Source of the DNA: REEB76 sp049698775
Lineage (GTDB): Bacteria > Pseudomonadota > Gammaproteobacteria > Natronospirales > REEB76
Direction of reading: 5' to 3'
Assembly (NCBI GenBank): GCA_049698775.1
Contig: JBAVYM010000053.1
Location: 33,371-97,370 of the forward strand
Length of the DNA: 64,000 nucleotides
Shown here piece after piece: positions 25,010 through 32,999 of the stretch (position 1 is its first letter; each line of letters begins with the position of its first letter). The notes under the pieces are model-generated. The model was not told the origin of the DNA and did no database searches. It saw only the letters and a list, made by a program, of their open reading frames with translations. The position numbers and the translations under genes were made by a program.

Positions 25010-26031
25010 AAAAGCATGCCCGAATACAAATGATCTCCCTGCAACCAAGCATGCCATGCATCTTGGTGCTGTTGCTTATGCTATTCGCCGGTGTCGCCGC
25101 CAGCGGCACTGTACCTGCCACGCACACACTGGCGGTACAACAAACCTTTTCGTCACCGGAACTGGCCATGCAGGCGCTGGTTCAGGCCACACAGACCAAG
25201 AATCACCAAGCCATTGACAGAATCTTCGGACCCGCTGCCGATAAGTTGCTGTCCGGAGATCCGGTTGCAGATGACAAGCACCTGACCGACTTTGCAACCG
25301 GATTGCACGAATCCGCCCGACTGCAAAAAAACGGCAACCAGTACATTCTTCTGGTGGGCAAGAACCAATGGCCCTTCCCCGTGCCTATTGTGCAGCAGGG
25401 TGGTAACTGGCGCTTCGATACCCAAGCCGGGCTTGAAGAGATACTGAATCGGCGAATCGGCGAAAACGAACTCTCGGCCATCATGACCTGCCGCGCCTAT
25501 GTGGTGGCGCAATGGCAATACTTCACCGACGGCGACTGGGGACACGATGGTGTGGCCGCGTATGCGCCGAAATTCATCAGTTCTCCCGGCCAGCACGACG
25601 GACTGTATTGGGAAACCACGGCTGGCGAACCATCGAGTCCACTGGGCACGCTGGTGGCTGCGGCGCGTGCGGAGGGCTATGGGCCGCAAAACCGCCCGGC
25701 TCAAGCCACCGGCTCCAAGGCACCCCACGCTCCTTATCACGGTTACTACTTCAGGATTCTCACCCGCCAGGGTCTGCATGCGCCGGGGGGCAAGTACGAC
25801 TACACCATCAACGGCAACATGATCGCCGGCTTCGCGCTGGTTGCCTATCCGGACAAATGGGGGAATTCCGGCGTGATGACGTTTATCGTCAATCAGCAGG
25901 GCCGTGTGTATGAGAAAAACCTGGGTTCGGACACCGCCAAGATTGCCGGCGCCATGGATGCATACGATCCAGATCCGAGCTGGAAACTTGTGGACTGGAA
26001 GCCCGATGCGGCTTCAGCACGACCGGAGTAG
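25006..26031 (+). CDS. DUF2950 family exported protein
   Basis: A 341-residue partner of the DUF3300 protein, translationally coupled through a 4-bp overlap. A hydrophobic N-terminal segment (MPCILVLLLMLFAGVAAS) is a signal peptide or anchor. FSSPELAMQALVQATQTKNH, KNQWPFPVPIVQQGGNWRFD and YHGYYFRILTRQG, followed by GFALVAYPDKWGNSGVMTF, are typical of DUF2950. No catalytic motif is known. Its stop codon is 3 bp from a decayed tRNA-Arg copy, so the pair may have been carried in on, or shuffled with, that locus. Confidence 0.88.
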   Translation: MKKHARIQMISLQPSMPCILVLLLMLFAGVAASGTVPATHTLAVQQTFSSPELAMQALVQATQTKNHQAIDRIFGPAADKLLSGDPVADDKHLTDFATGLHESARLQKNGNQYILLVGKNQWPFPVPIVQQGGNWRFDTQAGLEEILNRRIGENELSAIMTCRAYVVAQWQYFTDGDWGHDGVAAYAPKFISSPGQHDGLYWETTAGEPSSPLGTLVAAARAEGYGPQNRPAQATGSKAPHAPYHGYYFRILTRQGLHAPGGKYDYTINGNMIAGFALVAYPDKWGNSGVMTFIVNQQGRVYEKNLGSDTAKIAGAMDAYDPDPSWKLVDWKPDAASARPE

Positions 26032-26034
26032 CAC

Positions 26035-26090
26035 TGGCGCACCTGCAGAGATTGGAGCTCCCGACTCCCTAGTTCATAGCGGAAGGTACT
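26035..26090 (-). pseudogene. Decayed 3' portion of a tRNA-Arg(ACG) gene
   Basis: The 56 bp from 'tggcgcacctgcagagatt' to 'aaggtact' align with 27405-27459, the 3' two-thirds of the intact tRNA-Arg, at roughly 85% identity with one 1-bp indel, in the same orientation. It keeps the CCA end, T-arm and part of the anticodon arm (including 'gttcatagc' for the ACG loop region) but lacks the 5' end. It resembles an old attachment-site duplication or a decayed second copy. Confidence 0.75.
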
Positions 26091-26198
26091 AATTCAGGCA
26101 TATTCGTAAATCAACAAGTTAGCGGACCCGCCCTTGCTCTAGGACGTAATGCGGGAACCTTATGGGCAGGTGGATTTGTCCGTCGAATTTTTGGTTAC

Positions 26199-26503
26199 AG
26201 GTGTTCCTGCCGCTGTGGGGTGCGCGCTCCTTCAACTGAGGTGCCGGTATGGAACGCGTGAGCACCGCCGCCGCATTCATCAAAACCAATATGCCTTACG
26301 ACGCCGGCAATACCCTCACTGATCAACAAACCTCGGATGTGGCGACCTTCGTAGTCAGCCACCCGCACTCGCAGGATCCGCGCTTCACCGGCAGCGTGCA
26401 AGAAACGCGCGAAAAATATCACCACGAAGACAGTTATTATGGTCGAATAGTCAACGGACAAGTGTTGGGTGCGCCTGGAAAAACTTCAGAACGCCACAAA
26501 TAA
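26199..26503 (+). pseudogene. Truncated duplicate of the tsdBA 3' end
   Basis: This stretch aligns with 23298-23602 of tsdBA. From the ATG at 26249 the frame reads 84 residues (MERVSTAAAFIKTNMPYDAG and so on) matching the last 83 codons of TsdBA at about 80% identity. Upstream the match continues (VFLPLWGARSFN) but is interrupted by TGA where the parent has TGG. There is no heme motif, signal peptide or obvious ribosome site, so I treat it as a pseudogene fragment. Confidence 0.8.
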
Positions 26504-27404
26504 GACCGTACAGGAATTTGCTGAAATCAAACAGCTTCGCTGCTGGCTTCGACGAAATTGCTTTCAGATGTTGTGTTTGAATAAGTTTGAAACGTAATCG
26601 GTAGCAATCTTGGGTTCAGTACGTGCGTTGCGATCCCTGCGCCCTACCTGCTCATCTCTATGAGGCATATTTCTTTCTTCGCGGGCCTCTTGCGCCCGGA
26701 AAGCGTTACTCCATGCCGGCTTCTCCACTGCGCCTCTGCGCTCCGGCACCTCCTTCGCACCTGCAGCCGTGATACTGCGGTTGCTTGGGCTATTATGGAT
26801 TTCCCGCCTCAGGATTCGTCCCGTCTTGGCTCCCCGGAAATAGTTATCCCAGAAATGATTGGGTATTTTGTACACGAATCACCCACTTCATCCTTGTCTA
26901 TGCCTGTCTGGGCCACGGATGCATGGCTATCATTGCTATCAGAAAGCATGCCAGGAAAACCGCCAAAACAGCGAGTGGCAGTGCGGTGGCGCCAGCAAAG
27001 GCGAGGTGACGTATGAGCCTCAGCATGATAATTCTCCATTTATCCCGGGAATTTCTCCGTCATCAATATCCGAGCAATTCAGATGCCAATCTGTCGGACC
27101 CGGTAATTCCGCGGCCTGAGGCATGAAATACCATTTCGCGCTACCCAAGCTGAACTGACAGGAAACGTCAGCTTTGCGCGAAAACGGTTGCGTCCTGCCA
27201 CAAGATGGCAACTCTGGATATGGTGGATTTCCCAGATCGCGGATGGCACTGTTTCCGGGGAAGTGTCACGAAAGTGCCACTTTTGGAACCTTTGCTAGAG
27301 ACTTGGAAGCAGTATGAATACTTCGCAGATACAGGCGATGGGTATTGGTGCTTTGCGCTGATCAATCAAAGGACCAATCAGATCTGACCAGCCCTTGATT
27401 AGTT
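26504..27404. other. 900-bp relict region without a recognised gene
   Basis: Between the tsdA fragment and tRNA-Arg, no open frame resembles a known family. A 103-codon minus-strand frame (26564-26875, Arg/Glu-rich) and a 60-codon plus-strand frame (27205-27387) are open but lack convincing ribosome sites and recognisable motifs. Base composition is lower in GC than the flanks. Lying between a decayed and an intact tRNA-Arg, it looks like the residue of an old insertion. Confidence 0.5.
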
Positions 27405-27481
27405 TGGCGCGCCTGGAGAGATTCGAACTCCCGACCCCCTGGTTCGTAGCCAGGTACTCTATCCAACTGAGCTACAGGCGC
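27405..27481 (-). tRNA. tRNA-Arg (anticodon ACG)
   Basis: A 77-nt cloverleaf with acceptor GCGCCTG/CAGGCGC, D-arm GTAGCTCAGTTGGATAGAGT, anticodon arm CCTGG-CTACGAA-CCAGG giving ACG, T-arm with GTTCGAATC, discriminator G and encoded CCA. It reads CGN arginine codons after A34 deamination. It is preceded (at 27596-27617) by a copy of its 5' end and followed at 26035-26090 by a decayed copy of its 3' part. Confidence 0.97.
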
Positions 27482-27595
27482 GTAATTCTTCAAACCATCA
27501 GCAGATATAACCATCCCTGGTATGCCCGCCAGCCGCGACGTCCTGTCGCGTCGTTCGCCGGGACGAAGCTGTGCTTCGTCCGAGAGCCCGGCTCA

Positions 27596-27617
27596 CCAAA
27601 CCGAGTTACAGGCGCGT
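27596..27617 (-). repeat. Fragment resembling the 5' end of tRNA-Arg
   Basis: 'accgagttacaggcgcgt' here nearly repeats 'actgagctacaggcgcgt' at the 5' end of tRNA-Arg, about 134 bp away and in the same orientation. The sequence between includes a strong hairpin (ggacgaagc...gcttcgtcc, 27561-27581). Possibly the remains of a tandem tRNA copy. Confidence 0.55.
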
Positions 27618-27664
27618 GAAACGGCGCAGATTATCGCGGACCATCGTGAGGGGGTCAAGAAAAC

Positions 27665-27758
27665 TGGCGGAGAGAGTGGGATTCGAACCCACGATACACG
27701 TTTTGCGCGTATACGCCCTTAGCAGGGGCGCGCCTTCGACCAGCTCGGCCATCTCTCC
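27665..27758 (-). tRNA. tRNA-Ser (anticodon GCT)
   Basis: A 94-nt class II tRNA with acceptor GGAGAGA/TCTCTCC, anticodon loop CTGCTAA (GCT), a long variable arm (TACGCGCAAAACGTGTA) and T-arm GGGTTCGAATCCC, with encoded CCA. It reads AGC/AGU. Placement just downstream of csrA is the standard gammaproteobacterial arrangement. Confidence 0.97.
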
Positions 27759-27829
27759 GGAATCAGTTTTTGCGAAGGCGGATGATACCGGCCTCCGCCG
27801 CATGGGTCAAAGCACGCGGAATTACCGCC

Positions 27830-28030
27830 TCAAGTGTCCGAGGCGGCCGCCACATTGCCGCTTTCGTGTTCGTGCTTGATACGCTCGTAAATTTCCTCGC
27901 GGTGCACGGGAATTTCCTTGGGGGCATTGACGCCGATGCGGACCTGGTTGCCCTTGACGCCCAACACCGTAATCGTGACGTTATCGCCAATCATGATGGT
28001 CTCGCCCACCCGTCTCGTGAGAATAAGCAT
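27830..28030 (-). CDS. csrA: Carbon storage regulator CsrA
   Basis: A 66-residue RNA-binding global regulator that blocks or stabilises mRNAs by binding GGA motifs. MLILTRRVGETIMIGD and GVKGNQVRIGVNAPKEIPVH, followed by REEIY, are the canonical RNA-contact strands, with Leu4, Arg6 and Arg44 present. ATG 28030 has AGGAG 8 bp upstream; the frame is open to 28063 without similarity. It lies between lysC and tRNA-Ser, as in other gammaproteobacteria. The Asp/Ala tail (NVAAASDT) is variable in the family. Confidence 0.97.
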   Translation of the reverse strand: MLILTRRVGETIMIGDNVTITVLGVKGNQVRIGVNAPKEIPVHREEIYERIKHEHESGNVAAASDT

Positions 28031-28176
28031 GGTTTCACTCCTAATGTAGCTGTACTCAATCACCTTGATTGTTCAAATGCCGTATTGGTTTTGTTTTTGC
28101 TGAAACCCATCCCGGCAGATGGATGGCATGGCGTATTCTGCGGGTTTCCGGCGCCCCACTCAATTAGGGGAAACCC

Positions 28177-29451
28177 CTATTTGTGCGCTCCCTTGCGTGC
28201 CGGTGCGGCCGGCTGGGGCAGATAATCCTGCTGCGCCGGTTCGTGCAGGCGAAACGCCTCGTGCAGCGCCCGCACCCCGGCTTCCAGGTGCTTTTCGTCC
28301 ACTACCACGGAAATCTTGATTTCCGAGGTCGCCACCAGCCGGATGCTTATGCCCTCCCGGGAAAGCGCGTGAAACATGCTGGTGGCCACGCCCGAATGGG
28401 AACGCATGCCCACCCCTACCAGGGAAATTTTCACCACCCGATCGTTACCCACCACTTGCTCGGCGCCCGCGCGCTTGAGATTGGCTGCCAGAATTTCCAT
28501 GGCCTGGGTGTAGTCGTTGCGATGCAGGGTGAACGTGAAATCCAGCCGGCCGTCGCGTGCCACGTTCTGCACGATCATGTCCACTACGATGCCGGCGTCG
28601 GATACCGGTCCGAGAATAAGGTAAGCCGCGCCGGGCTCGTCGTGGATGCCGAGCAGCGTGATTTCGGCTTCGTCACGGTTGAAGGCAATGCCCGAAACGA
28701 TGGGAGCTTCCACAGTCATGTCCTCGTAAGTAATCAGCGTGCCCTCGCCTTCCTTGAAGGTGGACAGCACACGCAAGGGCACATTGTACTTGCCGGCGAA
28801 TTCCACTGCGCGGATCTGCAACACCTTGCTGCCCAGGCTTGCCAGCTCCAGCATTTCCTCGAAGGTGACGCGTGCGAGCCGCCGCGCTTCCGGCACCATG
28901 CGCGGATCGGTGGTATAGACGCCATCCACGTCCGTGTAAATCTGACATTCATCGGCTTTGAGCGCCGCGGCCAACGCCACTGCCGTGGTATCGGAACCGC
29001 CGCGACCGAGCGTGGTGATATCGCCTGCTGCATCCACACCCTGGAAACCGGCCACGACCGGAATACAGTCGTGTTGCAGCACCTCGCGCAATTTACCGTC
29101 GTCAATAGATTCGATGCGCGCCTTGCTGTGGGCCTGATCAGTGCGGATGCACACCTGTCCGCCGGTGAATGAACGCGCCTTGAAGCCGCGCTTCTCCAGC
29201 GCGATGGCGGTCAGCGCAATAGTCACCTGCTCGCCGGTGGACAGCAAGACATCCATTTCGCGCGCGCTCGGGCGCTGGGAAATGCTCTTGCCGAGGCCCA
29301 GCAGCCGATCGGTCTCGCCCGACATGGCGGAGACCACCACCACGATGTCATGGCCGGCACGCCGCGCCGCGCACACCTTGTCGGCCACGTGCTCAATGCG
29401 CGCGCAATCGGCCACCGACGTGCCGCCATATTTCTGCACGATCAGCGCCAT
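28177..29451 (-). CDS. lysC: Aspartate kinase
   Basis: Phosphorylates aspartate, the first step toward lysine, threonine, methionine and diaminopimelate. The 424-residue product starts MALIVQKYGGTSVAD, the ATP/aspartate kinase signature, and has FQGVDAAGDITTLGRGGSDT in the kinase domain. Two C-terminal ACT domains include VVDMIVQNVARDGRLDFTFT and VGVGMRSHSGVATSMFHALS for feedback control. ATG 29451 is chosen over the open extension to 29520. It begins 44 bp after alaS, leaving no room for a lysine riboswitch. A small AGGGG-AAA-CCCCT hairpin overlaps its stop codon. Confidence 0.95.
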   Translation of the reverse strand: MALIVQKYGGTSVADCARIEHVADKVCAARRAGHDIVVVVSAMSGETDRLLGLGKSISQRPSAREMDVLLSTGEQVTIALTAIALEKRGFKARSFTGGQVCIRTDQAHSKARIESIDDGKLREVLQHDCIPVVAGFQGVDAAGDITTLGRGGSDTTAVALAAALKADECQIYTDVDGVYTTDPRMVPEARRLARVTFEEMLELASLGSKVLQIRAVEFAGKYNVPLRVLSTFKEGEGTLITYEDMTVEAPIVSGIAFNRDEAEITLLGIHDEPGAAYLILGPVSDAGIVVDMIVQNVARDGRLDFTFTLHRNDYTQAMEILAANLKRAGAEQVVGNDRVVKISLVGVGMRSHSGVATSMFHALSREGISIRLVATSEIKISVVVDEKHLEAGVRALHEAFRLHEPAQQDYLPQPAAPARKGAHK

Positions 29452-29495
29452 ACCGGATTGCCGTTGTCGTTCATGGGGAATTGAATTTACGGTCT

Positions 29496-32444
29496 TCAGC
29501 GAAGCTGCGCCCGCACCCAATCGGGCACGGACGCAAGCGCGGCGTCTAGATTCGCGGGGTCGGTGCCGCCCGCTTGGGCCAAGTCGGCGCGGCCGCCGCC
29601 CCTGCCACCCACCTGCTCGGCCACGGCATTCACCAGCTCGCCCGCCTTGATTTTCGCCACGCGATCCGCGGTCACGCCGGCCACCAGTCTCACCTTTCCG
29701 TCCTCGACGGCGGCAAGCACCACGGCCGCGGAGCCGAGCTTGTTCTTCAACTGATCCACCGTGTCGCGCAGGGTCTTGGCGTCCGCGCTGTCAAGACGCG
29801 ATGCCAGCACCTTGATGCCGCCCACATCCACCGCTTGAGTTGCAAGATCGCCACCTTGGCGACTGGCAAGCTGGCTCTTCAACTGCTCCAGTTCCTTTTC
29901 GAGCTTGCGGTTGTGCTCCAGAAGCTGGGCAACCTTTTCCGTCACCCGATCCTGGCTGGACTTGGTGAGATCGGCGATCACGTGCAGCGTCTGTTCGGCC
30001 TGATGCGCCCAGCGCACGGCGCCGTCGCCCGTCAGCGCCTCGATGCGGCGGATGCCGGCGGCCACGCCCGATTCGGAAATGATTTTGAAAAACCCAATGT
30101 CGCCCACGCGCCGCACGTGCGTGCCGCCGCAGAGTTCCGTAGAAAAATCGCCGAATTTCATCACCCGCACGGTGTCGCCGTATTTCTCACCGAACAGCGC
30201 CATAGCACCGAATTTGATGGCGTCGTCATAAGCCATCTGGCGCACGTCGGCTTCTGCGTTATTGCGGATTTCAGCGTTCACCAGACCTTCGACGCGCTGC
30301 AATTCGTCGGGCGTCATCGGCTGGTTGTGGGAGAAATCGAAGCGCAGCCGGTCCGGTGCCACCAGCGAACCCTTCTGCGTCACGTGCGTACCCAGCATCT
30401 TGCGCAAGGCCGCGTGTAGCAAATGAGTAGCGGAATGGTTTAATACTGTCGCAGTACGCAGTTTGTCATCCACCTGCGCATCCACCGTTTCGCCGAGCTT
30501 GAATTCACCTTTTATAATGGTACCGAGATGCGCATGCGCCCCACCGCCGCGCTTCTGGGTGTCTTCCACTTTGAATTCCGCATGGCCGGTCCGCAGCACG
30601 CCTTGGTCACCCACCTGACCGCCGGACTCGGCATAGAACGGCGTCTGGTCCAGAATCACCATCCCCTGCTCGCCCGCCTTGAGCGCTTTGACGGATTCCT
30701 TGCCGCGGAATAGGGCAATAATCTTGCCCTGATCTTTTAGCGTTTCGTAGCCGGTGAACCGAGTTTCACCCTCTATCTCCACGTCCTGACCGTATTCGGC
30801 GCCGAACTGACTGGCGGCGCGGCCACGCTCCCGCTGCTTCTCCATCTCTCGTTCAAAACCTTTCATATCTAGGGCAGATCCATGTTCACGCGCAACATCG
30901 GCAGTCATATCTACGGGGAAGCCATATGTGTCATACAGCGTAAAAACTGTTTTGCTGTCTAGAGGACGCATTTTTAGATACGATGAATCTACAGGAACAA
31001 TATTTGCAAAGGGTGAGATACTCGTCGGTAATGCTGCAAGATTCGCCTTGTTGCCGACGACTACCAAAATCCAGCAGTCATGACTCACTCCATAGTCAAA
31101 TCCTTGTATGAATTCTTGCCACCAATGTATATCCGGAACGTGTTGGTTATTCAAATGTCTCATATGGAGCACATAGCGCTTACCATTTCTTGAAATTAGT
31201 CGATTAACATATACGATATTTCCATCTTCCGAATAATAGCTTTCACGCTCTTTAACTTCAGCCTTCAATTGCTCCGCGGCTATTTCACCAGCTCGATACA
31301 GCTCATTCAGTTTTAATTCAAGTAAGCGCATTCCCATACCGAGTGTTTCCGCGAAGCGCTCCTCTTCCTGTAGAAGCACCTTGTCCACGTACTTGGCTGA
31401 TTTATGCAGCTCGGGATAGGCTTCGCCCATTTCCTTGTCGAGCGCTTCGATCAGTTTGTGGAAAAATGGTTTTTCCTGGCCGAGCTTGTATCCGTGACGG
31501 ATGGCGCGGCGGATGATGCGCCGCAGCACATAGCCGCGGCCCTCGTTGGAAGGCAGCACACCGTCGGTGATGAGAAACGCGCAGGCGCGGATGTGGTCGG
31601 CGATCACGCGCAGCGACGGGCTGCTTAAATCTTTCGCACCCGTGACTTCGGCCGCGGCCTTGATCAGATGTTTGAACAGATCAATGTCGTAATTCGAATG
31701 CACGTCCTGCATGACCGCCGCGATTCGCTCCAGGCCCATGCCGGTATCCACGCAGGGCTTGGGCAGCGGCGTAAGCCGGCCATCCGCATCGCGATCGAAC
31801 TGCATGAACACCAGATTCCAGATTTCGACGTAACGGTCGCCTTCCGCTTCGCTGCTGCCCGGCGGACCGCCAGGGATACCTTCGCCGTGGTCCCAGAAGA
31901 TTTCCGTGCACGGGCCGCAGGGGCCGGTGTCAGCCATCTGCCAGAAATTGTCGCTGGCGTAGGGCGCGCCTTTGTTATCTCCGATGCGCGTGACGCGCGC
32001 CTTTGGCACACCGACTTCTTTCGTCCAAATGTCGTAGGCTTCGTCGTCGGTGTGGTACACCGTAACCCACAGCCGCTCAGCCGGCAGCTTCCAGACCTTC
32101 GTTAAAAGCTCCCAGGACCAGACAATCGCGTCGCGCTTGAAATAGTCGCCGAACGACCAGTTGCCGAGCATCTCGAAGAAGGTGTGATGGCGCGCGGTGT
32201 AGCCGACGTTTTCCAGGTCGTTGTGCTTGCCGCCGGCCCGCAGGCAGGGCTGCACGTCCGCGACGCGCAGGTGCGCAGGCTTCTCGCGGCCGAGGAAGAT
32301 GTCCTTGAATTGCACCATGCCGGAATTGGTGAACAGCAGCGTCGGGTCGTTGGCCGGCACCAGCGAAGCGGCGGGCACAATGGTGTGACGCTTGGAGCGG
32401 AAGAACTCCAGGAAAGATTCGCGGATTTGATTGCTGGTTATCAT
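29496..32444 (-). CDS. alaS: Alanyl-tRNA synthetase with a ~110-residue AT-rich insertion
   Basis: Charges tRNA-Ala and edits mischarged Ser/Gly. Normal elements: N-terminal catalytic core (SNQIRESFLEFF, RHHTFFEMLGNWSFGDYFK), editing motifs HSATHLLHAALRKML and CGGTHV, and the C-terminal coiled coil plus C-Ala domain. At 982 residues it is about 105 longer than usual. The excess lies at about residues 385-495 (30957-31292), between RFAETLGMGMRLLELKLNEL and TVFTLYDTYGFPVD, inside the tRNA-recognition domain. The DNA there falls to about 35-40% GC. The frame is intact and flanking conserved residues are kept. No Shine-Dalgarno precedes ATG 32444, which abuts a palindromic repeat. Confidence 0.95.
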   Translation of the reverse strand: MITSNQIRESFLEFFRSKRHTIVPAASLVPANDPTLLFTNSGMVQFKDIFLGREKPAHLRVADVQPCLRAGGKHNDLENVGYTARHHTFFEMLGNWSFGDYFKRDAIVWSWELLTKVWKLPAERLWVTVYHTDDEAYDIWTKEVGVPKARVTRIGDNKGAPYASDNFWQMADTGPCGPCTEIFWDHGEGIPGGPPGSSEAEGDRYVEIWNLVFMQFDRDADGRLTPLPKPCVDTGMGLERIAAVMQDVHSNYDIDLFKHLIKAAAEVTGAKDLSSPSLRVIADHIRACAFLITDGVLPSNEGRGYVLRRIIRRAIRHGYKLGQEKPFFHKLIEALDKEMGEAYPELHKSAKYVDKVLLQEEERFAETLGMGMRLLELKLNELYRAGEIAAEQLKAEVKERESYYSEDGNIVYVNRLISRNGKRYVLHMRHLNNQHVPDIHWWQEFIQGFDYGVSHDCWILVVVGNKANLAALPTSISPFANIVPVDSSYLKMRPLDSKTVFTLYDTYGFPVDMTADVAREHGSALDMKGFEREMEKQRERGRAASQFGAEYGQDVEIEGETRFTGYETLKDQGKIIALFRGKESVKALKAGEQGMVILDQTPFYAESGGQVGDQGVLRTGHAEFKVEDTQKRGGGAHAHLGTIIKGEFKLGETVDAQVDDKLRTATVLNHSATHLLHAALRKMLGTHVTQKGSLVAPDRLRFDFSHNQPMTPDELQRVEGLVNAEIRNNAEADVRQMAYDDAIKFGAMALFGEKYGDTVRVMKFGDFSTELCGGTHVRRVGDIGFFKIISESGVAAGIRRIEALTGDGAVRWAHQAEQTLHVIADLTKSSQDRVTEKVAQLLEHNRKLEKELEQLKSQLASRQGGDLATQAVDVGGIKVLASRLDSADAKTLRDTVDQLKNKLGSAAVVLAAVEDGKVRLVAGVTADRVAKIKAGELVNAVAEQVGGRGGGRADLAQAGGTDPANLDAALASVPDWVRAQLR
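30957..31292 (-). other. In-frame AT-rich insertion inside alaS
   Basis: About 112 codons absent from ordinary alanyl-tRNA synthetases. The encoded stretch is soluble and aromatic-rich (for example VLHMRHLNNQHVPDIHWWQE and CWILVVVGNKANLAALPTSI) and resembles no domain I recognise. Lines 31141-31260 are about 34% GC against about 60% around. There are no intein splice residues (no Cys/Ser start with terminal HN and Cys/Ser/Thr) and no stop codon. Confidence 0.75.
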
Positions 32445-32451
32445 GTTTCGT

Positions 32452-32509
32452 GGTGGGAGCGATGTTATACATCGCGACCGCTGTCGCGGCGTGTGACGCC
32501 GCTCCTACC
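32452..32509. repeat. REP-like palindrome between alaS and recX
   Basis: 'ggtgggagcgatgttatac', then 'cgcgaccgctgtcgcggcgt' and 'gccgctcctacc' form nested inverted repeats of the 'GTAGGAGCG...CGCTCCTAC' type frequent in Lysobacterales and pseudomonads. It fills the whole alaS-recX gap, contains the recX stop codon and ends 8 bp before the alaS ATG. Confidence 0.65.
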
Positions 32510-32999
32510 CATTCTCGATATCGCCTTTCAGTACTTTACGAATCTGTTCCACGGTAAATCCCCGCTGTTGCAAAAAGCGCGCCTGGCGGGCGCGCTCCTG
32601 AAAATTCCGTGGCAGCGCCGCGCCGAAACGCTTGCGGCGCGTTGCGGCGGCCTTCGCAAGCCACTGCTCGCGGTACTCCGCAAGCGCCGCTTCCACCAGC
32701 GTCGTGTTCACGCCACGGCCGTGCAGCTCGTCGCGGATTTTCACCGGGCCGCTGCCGCGCCGCAGGCGGCTGGCCACAAATTCTGCCACGAAACGCGCGT
32801 CGCTCAGCAGGTTCTTGGCCGCCAGCGCTTCGACCGCCGCCGTGATCGCTTCACTCTCGTAGCCGCGCGCGCTGAGTTTCGCCGTCAATTCGTGCGCGGA
32901 ATGCTCGCGCCGCGCCAGCAGCTTGAGCGCCAGCGCGCGGATGCGCGCGAGATCGCGCGCATCTTCGCCTTCAAGCTTCTTCGGCTGCGACCGGCTCAC
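32505..32999 (-). CDS. recX: Regulatory protein RecX
   Basis: A 164-residue inhibitor of RecA filament extension. Three-helix repeat modules are visible: RIRALALKLLARREHSAHEL, RGYESEAITAAVEALAAKNL, and DARFVAEFVASRLRRGSGPV with IRDELHGRGV, ending in RQARFLQQRGFTVEQIRKVL. The predicted start overlaps the recA 3' end by 29 bp, implying co-transcription and coupling, as in many gammaproteobacteria. Its stop codon lies in the palindromic repeat at 32452-32509. Confidence 0.92.
   Translation of the reverse strand: MSRSQPKKLEGEDARDLARIRALALKLLARREHSAHELTAKLSARGYESEAITAAVEALAAKNLLSDARFVAEFVASRLRRGSGPVKIRDELHGRGVNTTLVEAALAEYREQWLAKAAATRRKRFGAALPRNFQERARQARFLQQRGFTVEQIRKVLKGDIENG

Noticed and set aside
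29452..29495. Lysine riboswitch upstream of lysC
   Set aside because: The gap to alaS is only 44 bp, far too small for the riboswitch.
30957..31292. Intein or group II/I intron in alaS
   Set aside because: At about 110 residues it is shorter than mini-inteins, lacks a Cys/Ser first residue and a terminal HN-Cys/Ser/Thr, and the frame is open throughout, so an intron is not needed.
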